A stretch of DNA of 5,651 nt, taken from Solirubrobacterales bacterium (GTDB taxonomy: Bacteria > Actinomycetota > Thermoleophilia > Solirubrobacterales > Solirubrobacteraceae). The stretch is taken from the NCBI GenBank assembly GCA_025964075.1, contig JAOPZQ010000488.1:1-5651 (forward strand). Direction: 5' to 3'. Below, piece after piece: positions 1-4,679 of the stretch. Made by a program: the position numbers and the translations under genes. Under the pieces are notes generated by a model. The model saw only the letters and a list, made by a program, of their open reading frames with translations. It was not told where the DNA came from and searched no databases. Numbering within the stretch: position 1 is the stretch's first letter; each line of letters opens with the position of its first letter.

Positions 1-1
1 G

Positions 2-469
2 CGCGCGACGGTCTCGCCGACCGCCGGCGCGGGTGGCGGCGGTACGGGCTCCAGCGGCGGCAGTCTGCGCAGCGCCCGCTCGTCGCCGGCCGTCGAGCTC
101 ACGGGCTGCGCCGCCTCGCATCCCGGCGTCTCTCAGATGCTCGGCCGGATGGGCCAAGTGCGTGGCGTGACGCTCGTTTCGCTCTCTAACAGCGCCCGGC
201 TCAGCAAGCAGAGTGGCAGCAGCGGTGGCAGCGGTGTCGGCGTGGACTGCCGCCGCGGCGACCAGCGTCGCTCGCTCTTCTCGATGGTGCTGTTCCTCGA
301 GAACGCGAAGCCGGTCCTGCCGCCCAGCGCCGGCGGCACGGCCCCGGCGCCCGCGGCGGCCGCGACGCCCACGAGCTCATCGGCGACTCCGGCGACCTCG
401 ACCACCCCGGCGACCACGCCGACCACCCCGGCGACCACGTCGACGACCCCGAACGCGAGCGGCAAGTGA
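2..469 (+). CDS. pilN: PilN-like type IV pilus assembly protein, C-terminal part (5' end outside window)
   Basis: The open frame enters from the left edge (first full codon at base 2) and gives 155 residues before the TGA. PilN is a bitopic inner-membrane protein that pairs with PilO and links cytoplasmic PilM to the pilus machine. The membrane segment and N-terminus lie outside the window. Visible in order are a Gly/Ser-rich linker (about residues 8-25) and a small alpha/beta unit beginning AVELTGCAASHPGVSQML. That unit continues through GVTLVSLSNSARL to a final strand, FSMVLFLE, which fits the PilN periplasmic domain of ferredoxin-like fold. A Thr/Ala/Pro-rich tail of about 45 residues follows. 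The main support for the name is the context: the next gene overlaps by 4 bp (GTGA) and looks like PilO. A GspL-like role is possible by fold but less likely. The family call is by pattern only, with no alignment made. Confidence 0.72.
   Translation, partial: RATVSPTAGAGGGGTGSSGGSLRSARSSPAVELTGCAASHPGVSQMLGRMGQVRGVTLVSLSNSARLSKQSGSSGGSGVGVDCRRGDQRRSLFSMVLFLENAKPVLPPSAGGTAPAPAAAATPTSSSATPATSTTPATTPTTPATTSTTPNASGK
399..439 (+). repeat. Direct tandem repeat, two 20-bp copies, 21-bp period
   Basis: The 20 bases at 399-418 are repeated exactly at 420-439, one base apart, giving a 21-bp (7-codon) period. The unit contains ACCACCCCGGCGACC. It encodes part of the Thr/Pro-rich tail of the PilN-like protein, where the residues read STTPATTPTTPATT. 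The in-frame period suggests tail growth by slippage or unequal exchange. The repeat is coding and has no separate function that I can see. Confidence 0.85.
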
Positions 470-1191
470 GCGAACGCGACATCCTCACCCGCGTCTCGCT
501 GCTGACTCTCGTCGGCATCGCGGCGATGTGGTTCCTCCTCATCAGCCCGAAGCGAGACGACGCCTCCAAGCAGGCTCGGCGCGTGACCACGGCCGAGCAG
601 CGGCTGGCGACGGCGAGCCAGACGCTCGCGACCGGTCAGCGGGCCCAGGTACAGGCGCCCGAGAACCGGCGCATCCTCGTCGCGCTCGGCACCGCCCTGC
701 CCGACTCCGCCGGCGCCGCGGCGCTGCTCCGCGAGCTCAACGGCACCTCCAACCACGACAACGTCGCGTTCCGCACGGCTTCCCTGGCCGGCGGCGCATC
801 CTCGGCGCCGGCGGCGGGCGTGGCCCAGCTCCCTCCGGGGGCCGCGCTCGGGGCCAACGGCCTGCCGACGCTTCCGCTGACCCTCACCTTCGACGGCCGC
901 TACCTCCGCCTCACGACCCTGCTCGACCGCCTGCGCCGCTTCGTCTCCCTCGCCGGCACCCACGTCGTCGTCCACGGCCGGCTCCTGAGCGTCGAGTCGG
1001 TGCAGCTCACCCGTGACGACCCGGCGAGCCCGACGGTGTCCGCCTCGCTCGCGGCCACGGCCTACCTGGCGCCGCTGCCCGGCGCGAGCCCGACGACGCC
1101 CGGCGCCGCGTCGACGACCACCCCAGGCGCGACCGGCGCCACGTCGTCCGCCGGCACCACGACCACCGCAAGCGCAGGAGCGACCCCATGA
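466..1191 (+). CDS. pilO: PilO-like type IV pilus inner-membrane alignment protein
   Basis: This 241-residue protein starts at a GTG that overlaps the stop of the PilN-like gene by 4 bp, implying translational coupling. It has a short cytoplasmic N-terminus and one membrane helix at about residues 10-27 (VSLLTLVGIAAMWFLLI). A charged, probably coiled-coil stretch follows at about 29-60. The motif ALPDSAGAAALLRELN (77-92) and a C-terminal alpha/beta domain with LTLTFDGRYLRLTTLLDRL (139-157) match the pattern of PilO/GspM-type proteins, which heterodimerise with PilN. Residues 205-241 are a Thr/Ala/Gly/Pro-rich tail beyond the normal end of the fold, which is unusual. The start is fixed by the GTGA overlap and by the position of the membrane helix; the upstream Shine-Dalgarno match is weak. 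The PilO assignment is good on topology and neighbours. The exact subtype is uncertain. Confidence 0.78.
   Translation: MSERDILTRVSLLTLVGIAAMWFLLISPKRDDASKQARRVTTAEQRLATASQTLATGQRAQVQAPENRRILVALGTALPDSAGAAALLRELNGTSNHDNVAFRTASLAGGASSAPAAGVAQLPPGAALGANGLPTLPLTLTFDGRYLRLTTLLDRLRRFVSLAGTHVVVHGRLLSVESVQLTRDDPASPTVSASLAATAYLAPLPGASPTTPGAASTTTPGATGATSSAGTTTTASAGATP
1176..1180 (+). promoter_or_regulatory. Ribosome binding site AGGAG for the third pilus-operon gene
   Basis: AGGAG sits 7 bases before the ATG at 1188, inside the last codons of the PilO-like gene. It supports ATG 1188 as the start, together with the ATGA overlap. Confidence 0.7.
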
Positions 1192-2117
1192 GCGCGCTGT
1201 CGACCCCCGCGAGCCCCCCGGCGGCCCGCCGGCGCCTGTTGCCGGCCGCCGCCGTCGGCATCGCCGTGGCGGCGATCGGGCTCCCGCTCGTCTTCCTCCA
1301 CGGTCACGACGCCGCCGCTCCGGCCACGCCCGCCGCTCCCGCGGCGAGCGCTCCGAAGAGCGCGCCGGCCCTGACGCCGCACGCGGCGACGGCTCACCCG
1401 GTTCACGGCGCCCCGTCCGGTTCCGTCAGCGATCCGTTCGCGCGCGCCATCACCGCGTCCAAGACGCCGGGCTCCGCGAGCGCGGCGCCCTCGTCCTCGG
1501 CGAGCCCCGCGAACACCGGCACCTCCCCCGGCAGCACGAGCACCACGGTCACGCCGTCGCACGCGACCACGCCGGCGACCACGACCGTGACCACGACCCC
1601 GACGAGCACCACCCCGACGACGCCCGTCGTCGCCGCTCCCGCGCACCCGTGGCGCGTCTACCGCGCGGACGTGCGCGTCAGCCCGGCGCGCGGCAGCGCC
1701 GTCCACCACAAGCTCACGCGGCTCACGCCGCTCCCGTCGGCGCAGGCGCCGTTCGTCATCTACCTCGGCGCCGTCCACGGCGACCGCGCGGCCTTCCTCC
1801 TGAACCGCCTCGCCTCGGCGAGCGGCTCAGGCCGCTGCGCGAAGTTCGACGGCCCCTACCAGGCGCTCTACCTGAAGCCCGGGCAGACCGAGCGCGTCTC
1901 GATCCCGTTCTTCGGCTCCGCCGTGACCTACCGCGTCGGACTCGTCCGCGTGCACGGGCGCGTCGCGACCTCGGCCGCCGCCGCGAGCCACGCGAACCGC
2001 AGCGTCTCGAAGAGCGGCCACGCGCTGCTCGGCCGCTACGGCCTCCTCGGCTCGCTGCACTTCTCCGGCGCGCACGGCGTCCTGCCGGCGCCGAAGAACA
2101 CGCACGCCTGCGGCTGA
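1188..2117 (+). CDS. Single-pass membrane protein in PilP position of pilus operon
   Basis: A protein of 309 residues; ATG at 1188 has an AGGAG site and overlaps the PilO-like stop as ATGA. The N-terminus is Arg-rich (AARRR, 12-16) and is followed by one membrane helix at about 18-37. The protein is therefore predicted to be anchored in the membrane and to face outwards. An Ala/Pro linker leads to SDPFARAI (81-88); a DPF motif is common in PilP/GspC-type partners of PilN-PilO. A Thr/Pro/Ser-rich linker runs from about 93 to 150. A globular C-terminal part follows (about 153-309), including WRVYRADVRVSP, LTRLTPLPS, FVIYLGAVHGDRAAFLL and LYLKPGQTE. There is no lipobox, unlike classical PilP. 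It may replace PilP in a cell without an outer membrane, since no PilQ gene follows. The role is inferred mainly from position. It is the last gene of the block, ending 52 bp before a convergent gene. Confidence 0.75.
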   Translation: MSALSTPASPPAARRRLLPAAAVGIAVAAIGLPLVFLHGHDAAAPATPAAPAASAPKSAPALTPHAATAHPVHGAPSGSVSDPFARAITASKTPGSASAAPSSSASPANTGTSPGSTSTTVTPSHATTPATTTVTTTPTSTTPTTPVVAAPAHPWRVYRADVRVSPARGSAVHHKLTRLTPLPSAQAPFVIYLGAVHGDRAAFLLNRLASASGSGRCAKFDGPYQALYLKPGQTERVSIPFFGSAVTYRVGLVRVHGRVATSAAAASHANRSVSKSGHALLGRYGLLGSLHFSGAHGVLPAPKNTHACG

Positions 2118-2169
2118 GCCGGGCTCGCGCGCCCGCCGCGGTCGCCTGGTCAAGTCAGCGGCACTGCGG

Positions 2170-3357
2170 CTAGCCGACCACGTGCGGGCGCAGCAGCTCC
2201 GTCCAGGACTGCACCTTCTGCTGGTACTCGGCCGGGCAGGTCCGGAGCCTGTCCTTCCCGATGATGTTCAGCCTGGCGAGGGCCTGGTAGGCCTGCCGGG
2301 TCGAGCCGGCCACCCAGCAGACGATGCTGTCCGCTCGCTGCGCGTCGAGCGAGTGCTGGTCCCAGTAGTCGGAGGGCGCGAGCTTGCGCTGCCCGGCCGA
2401 CATGGCGTGGAAGAACTTCGCGGCGTCGAACGCGTACTCGTCACCGCCGTTGACGAACTGGATGAAGAACACCGCGGCGAGCGAGTCGGCGGCGTCCTCC
2501 TCCTTGCCAAGCACGGGAAGGTTGAACAGCCGGATGAACGCGTGGCCGAACTCGTGCGCGAGCACGAACCCGTCGACCGCCGCGAGCTCCTTGCCGAACT
2601 CGGACTGGTTGGTGCGCAGCTCCGGGAAGTTGCGCTTCAGGATGCTCGCGATGTACTGGACGAATTGGTAGGACAGCGTGATCGTGCGGGTCGAGGGGTC
2701 CCAGTTGGGCCCGACGAACTGGTTGACCGCGTGGATCGTGATGTCCGCCGGCAGCTTGAACGAGTGCGTGAAGCCCTTCGCGACGCCGTCGGTGCCGCCG
2801 AGGCGCAGGATCTGCAGCGCCTGGGCGTTGGCGGCGTCGGACGGCGGGTCGTAGACGACGCTGATCTTCCCGGTCGTCTCCGAGCCGGCCGCGCTCGCGC
2901 CTGAGCCGGCGCACTCCGTGAGCCCGAGCCGCACCGCGGCCGGGTGCGAGGTCCGCTGCTCATACGCCGAGAGGGCCTGGAGGTCCTGCTGGCCGGAAGT
3001 GTCCTTGGCATGGGCCTTGCTGTCGGCACTACGGACCAGCGCAAGCTGGTGCGACAGGTCGGCCAGGTAGGCGTCGAACTGGGCCTTCACGCTCGAGGCG
3101 GGCTTCAGGGCCTTCAGCGACTCCACGCCCGACTGCTCGAGCCGCACGACCTCGTCGAGGTAGGCGGCCGCGGAGACGGCGTTGGTCGTGAAGTCGGCCG
3201 GGGCAGGGATCCTGTCGACCGCCGCGGTGGACTTCGCGCAGATCGCGTTCGCCTTCGCGGCCAGCTCGTCCTTGCTCAGACCCGACGAGCCGCCGCACCC
3301 CGCGATCGCGACGGCCACGACCACCACGAATCCCACCCTCGATCGCCGCCCCGACAC
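2170..3357 (-). CDS. Exported lipoprotein with DUF4344-type putative metallopeptidase domain
   Basis: A protein of 395 residues starting at GTG (3355-3357), with a G-rich AGGGGGG stretch just upstream as a possible ribosome site. The N-terminus is a lipoprotein signal: SGRRSR, a hydrophobic run, and the lipobox IAGC with Cys21 as the predicted lipidated residue. Residues 28-150 form a helical domain with Cys40 (ANAIC) and Cys149 (LTEC), which could form a disulfide. A Gly/Ser/Ala linker leads to the catalytic-looking domain (about 163-395). This contains HEFGH at 268-272, preceded by VLA and followed by LPVLGKEEDAADSLAA. These match the DUF4344 'putative metallopeptidase' pattern, in which HExxH gives two zinc ligands and the catalytic Glu269, and an acidic residue in GKEEDAAD may be the third ligand. 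Cys347 and Cys374 flank the C-terminal helices. It probably acts on the outer face of the membrane. Substrate and activity are unknown. It is transcribed towards the pilus operon and away from the DUF2867 genes. Confidence 0.9.
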   Translation of the reverse strand: MSGRRSRVGFVVVVAVAIAGCGGSSGLSKDELAAKANAICAKSTAAVDRIPAPADFTTNAVSAAAYLDEVVRLEQSGVESLKALKPASSVKAQFDAYLADLSHQLALVRSADSKAHAKDTSGQQDLQALSAYEQRTSHPAAVRLGLTECAGSGASAAGSETTGKISVVYDPPSDAANAQALQILRLGGTDGVAKGFTHSFKLPADITIHAVNQFVGPNWDPSTRTITLSYQFVQYIASILKRNFPELRTNQSEFGKELAAVDGFVLAHEFGHAFIRLFNLPVLGKEEDAADSLAAVFFIQFVNGGDEYAFDAAKFFHAMSAGQRKLAPSDYWDQHSLDAQRADSIVCWVAGSTRQAYQALARLNIIGKDRLRTCPAEYQQKVQSWTELLRPHVVG

Positions 3358-3361
3358 CGGT

Positions 3362-3368
3362 CCCCCCT
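3362..3368 (-). promoter_or_regulatory. Possible ribosome binding site for the lipoprotein gene
   Basis: Read on the minus strand this is AGGGGGG, ending 4 bases before the GTG start at 3357. It is G-rich but not a textbook Shine-Dalgarno. It supports the chosen GTG, as does the correctly placed lipoprotein signal peptide just after it. Confidence 0.4.
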
Positions 3369-3393
3369 AGGTTGATCCCGGAGGAGAACCTAG
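3367..3393. repeat. Inverted repeat in the lipoprotein gene leader
   Basis: CTAGGTT (3367-3373) and AACCTAG (3387-3393) are perfect 7-bp inverted arms separated by 13 bases. The dyad lies 10-36 bases before the lipoprotein start codon. One arm overlaps the proposed leftward -10 box. It could be a protein-binding site or a leader hairpin. Chance occurrence cannot be excluded. Confidence 0.45.
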
Positions 3394-3416
3394 CCTGAAC
3401 GCGAGCGGCCGCGCAA
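3387..3416 (-). promoter_or_regulatory. Candidate leftward promoter for the lipoprotein gene
   Basis: On the minus strand, TTGCGC (3411-3416) and TAGGTT (3387-3392) are separated by 18 bases. The -10 fits the TANNNT form seen in actinobacteria; the -35 matches only TTG. It would place the transcript start near 3380, about 25 bases before the GTG. This is a weak candidate chosen by position and spacing. Confidence 0.33.
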
Positions 3417-3430
3417 GGACGCCGGGGGCA

Positions 3431-3459
3431 TTGACACCGCCGCCGATGATGCCTAACCT
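3431..3459 (+). promoter_or_regulatory. Sigma-70-type promoter for the DUF2867 gene pair
   Basis: A consensus -35 box TTGACA (3431-3436) is followed after exactly 17 bases by TAACCT (3454-3459), which fits the actinobacterial TANNNT -10. The predicted transcript start is near 3466, inside the palindrome that follows. AT content rises locally in an otherwise GC-rich window. The promoter would drive the two coupled genes at 3478-4580 with a very short leader. Confidence 0.65.
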
Positions 3460-3461
3460 TC

Positions 3462-3483
3462 ATCCATACATGCCTGTATGGAT
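3462..3483. promoter_or_regulatory. 22-bp palindromic operator overlapping promoter and start codon
   Basis: ATCCATACA (3462-3470) and TGTATGGAT (3475-3483) are perfect 9-bp inverted arms around a 4-base centre, TGCC. It begins two bases after the -10 box, covers the predicted transcript start and includes the ATG at 3478. That is the expected position for a repressor that blocks RNA polymerase. Length, symmetry and the CATACA/TGTATG core resemble operators of dimeric helix-turn-helix repressors such as the TetR family. No regulator gene is in the window, so the binding protein is unknown. Confidence 0.7.
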
Positions 3484-4098
3484 CAGCGTCCACGCATGAG
3501 GCTCCCGAACACCGCGCACACCTCCCGGCCGTGGCGGATCCACGAGCTCACCGCCGATTTCCACCTCGAGGACGTGTGGGCGCTGCCGACACCAGGGAGA
3601 CCGGACGAGTTCCGTCGGCTCGTGCGGATGATCGCCTCGGGCGACCCGTCGCGAGGCTCCTCCCGCCCCGTCCGCACGCTCTGGGCGATCCGGTGGAAGG
3701 TCGGGGAGCTGCTGGGTTGGGACGGCCCGGACGCCGGCGTCGGCTCCAGAGTGCCGACGCTTCGCGACCGGTTGCCGGTCGATCTGCGCGGTGGCCCAGC
3801 CGGGCCGGACTTCGACGGGCTCCCCTTCGCCTCGCTGTACCTGCTCGCCGACGAGTGGGCGGCGGAGATCGCCAACCGGACCGTTCACGGGGTCATCCAC
3901 ATCGGCTGGGTCCCGGACCAGACGGGCGGCTACCGCGGCCAGATGGCAGTCCTGGTGAAGCGAAACGGGCTGCTCGGGACCGCGTACATGGCGGCGATCA
4001 CGCCGTTCCGGCACCTGATCGTGTACCCGCCGATGTTGCGACAGATCGAGCGGGTCTGGCGGGCGCGCGCCAGCGAGCCGATACCAGCGCAGGCCTGA
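3478..4098 (+). CDS. DUF2867-type protein, first of a tandem pair
   Basis: A 206-residue soluble protein without signal peptide or membrane helix, so probably cytoplasmic. I recognise the DUF2867 pattern: RPWRIHELTADFHLEDVWAL (17-36) near the N-terminus, WKVGELLGWD (73-82), RVPTLRDRLP (91-100), and a C-terminal block with VLVKRNGLLGTAYMAAITPF (158-177) then RHLIVYPPMLRQI. The family has no established biochemical function; related domains also occur fused to NAD(P)-binding dehydrogenase-like proteins. I see no catalytic motif that settles a reaction. The start is uncertain. ATG 3478 lies inside the operator with no Shine-Dalgarno site. The in-frame ATG at 3496 would give MRLPNTAHTS, where the recognisable family sequence begins, and could be the true start. 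The next gene overlaps the stop by one base, indicating an operon, and expression is probably repressible through the palindrome at its 5' end. Confidence 0.82.
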   Translation: MDQRPRMRLPNTAHTSRPWRIHELTADFHLEDVWALPTPGRPDEFRRLVRMIASGDPSRGSSRPVRTLWAIRWKVGELLGWDGPDAGVGSRVPTLRDRLPVDLRGGPAGPDFDGLPFASLYLLADEWAAEIANRTVHGVIHIGWVPDQTGGYRGQMAVLVKRNGLLGTAYMAAITPFRHLIVYPPMLRQIERVWRARASEPIPAQA

Positions 4099-4580
4099 TG
4101 GTGGATTCCAAGGCCACGCCGCGCGGAGTCCGCCAGGTCGCGTTGCCGCCGGCCGCGCGAACGCTCAGCACGCTTTCCCACATCGACTACGAGGACGCCT
4201 TCCTCGTCGAAACCGGTTCGTCTCAGAGCCGGACGGGCGAGGAGTGGGCCCGGGCGATCCTCGAAGACGCTCCGACCGTCATCCGAAGACAGCTCCGATG
4301 GGGGTGGTTCGCTCTCGGCCTGAAGCTCGGATCGACTGGGTCTGGCCGATTCGTCCTCGGCTGGGAGGTATTGCGCACCACACCGGACTTCGCCCTCCTT
4401 GCTGCCAGCTCCCGCCTCGGGATGCCGGCCGAACTGCTCTTCGAACGCGGGCAGGACACGCTCCTCGTCGCCACCTTCGTGGAACAGCAAAACCCCATCG
4501 CACGCGCGATGTGGGCCGCAGTCGCGCCACGACATCGACGGGTCGTGCCGTACCTCCTCGAGCGGGGCGCCCGCTCGTAG
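4098..4580 (+). CDS. DUF2867-like small protein, second of a tandem pair
   Basis: A 160-residue soluble protein. ATG 4098 shares its A with the TGA of the previous gene (TGATG), so it is probably translated by coupling or reinitiation; only a weak AGG lies upstream. The frame is open much further upstream, but that part runs inside the preceding gene and is Arg-rich shadow sequence. Visible features are HIDYEDAFLVETG (28-40), EEWARAILEDAP (48-59), GWFALGLKLG (69-78), VLGWEV (86-91), GMPAELLF (108-115) and a C-terminal NPIARAMWAAVAPRHRRVVPYLL. The aromatic-acidic 'DYEDAF' opening and the terminal 'HRRVVPYLL' segment resemble DUF2867 proteins. Similarity to its neighbour is only architectural by eye, so an SRPBCC-like family is an alternative. 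There are no membrane segments and no clear active site. Function unknown; co-regulation with the first gene is inferred from the overlap. Confidence 0.8.
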   Translation: MVDSKATPRGVRQVALPPAARTLSTLSHIDYEDAFLVETGSSQSRTGEEWARAILEDAPTVIRRQLRWGWFALGLKLGSTGSGRFVLGWEVLRTTPDFALLAASSRLGMPAELLFERGQDTLLVATFVEQQNPIARAMWAAVAPRHRRVVPYLLERGARS

Positions 4581-4595
4581 CTCTACGGGCTGGTC

Positions 4596-4624
4596 TTCTC
4601 ACGGGTTCCACGGAGTGGTTTACT
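4596..4624 (+). promoter_or_regulatory. Weak candidate promoter for the adenine deaminase gene
   Basis: TTCTCA (4596-4601) and TTTACT (4619-4624) are 17 bases apart and each matches four of six consensus positions. The second base of the -10 is T rather than the usual A, which weakens it. It lies in the 99-bp gap after the DUF2867 pair. That gap otherwise shows no gene and no clear terminator, so read-through from the upstream operon is also possible. Confidence 0.28.
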
Positions 4625-4666
4625 CGGTCGCGAGCGTGAGCCGGGTCGCACGAACTTCAGCCTGAT

Positions 4667-4671
4667 GAGGA
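4667..4671 (+). promoter_or_regulatory. Ribosome binding site GAGGA deciding the ade start
   Basis: GAGGA ends 8 bases before ATG 4680. The alternative in-frame ATG at 4665 has no Shine-Dalgarno sequence upstream and overlaps this site. This favours 4680. Confidence 0.55.
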
Positions 4672-4679
4672 TCCACGGG

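Noticed and set aside
133..975. Minus-strand open frame of 280 codons opposite the PilN/PilO-like genes
   Set aside because: Low-complexity Val/Gly/Ala/Arg product, antisense to better supported genes, with no family motif.
1551..1625. Repeated GACCACG units that might suggest a CRISPR or regulatory repeat array
   Set aside because: The spacing is irregular and the units simply encode the Thr/Pro-rich linker of the third pilus-operon protein.
2135..2170. Possible terminator hairpin between the convergent genes
   Set aside because: GCCGCGGT and ACTGCGGC can pair over 8 positions with one G-U, but the loop is 20 bases and no T-run follows on either strand. In DNA this GC-rich such pairing is expected by chance.
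1013..2173. Plus-strand open frame of 386 codons
   Set aside because: The product is dominated by Arg and Pro and overlaps the PilO-like and third pilus-operon genes, which have sensible topology, overlapping start/stop signals and a ribosome site.
2182..2904. Plus-strand open frame of 240 codons opposite the lipoprotein
   Set aside because: It is the complement of a gene with a lipobox and a full metallopeptidase motif; the product has no recognisable features.
3379..3386. Strong Shine-Dalgarno-like GGAGGAG on the plus strand
   Set aside because: No start codon follows at a workable distance and no open frame begins there. It lies in the leader of the opposite-strand lipoprotein gene.
4569..4590. 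Hairpin at the stop codon of the second DUF2867 gene
   Set aside because: CGTAG and CTACG are inverted but only two bases apart, which leaves no workable loop, and no T-run follows.
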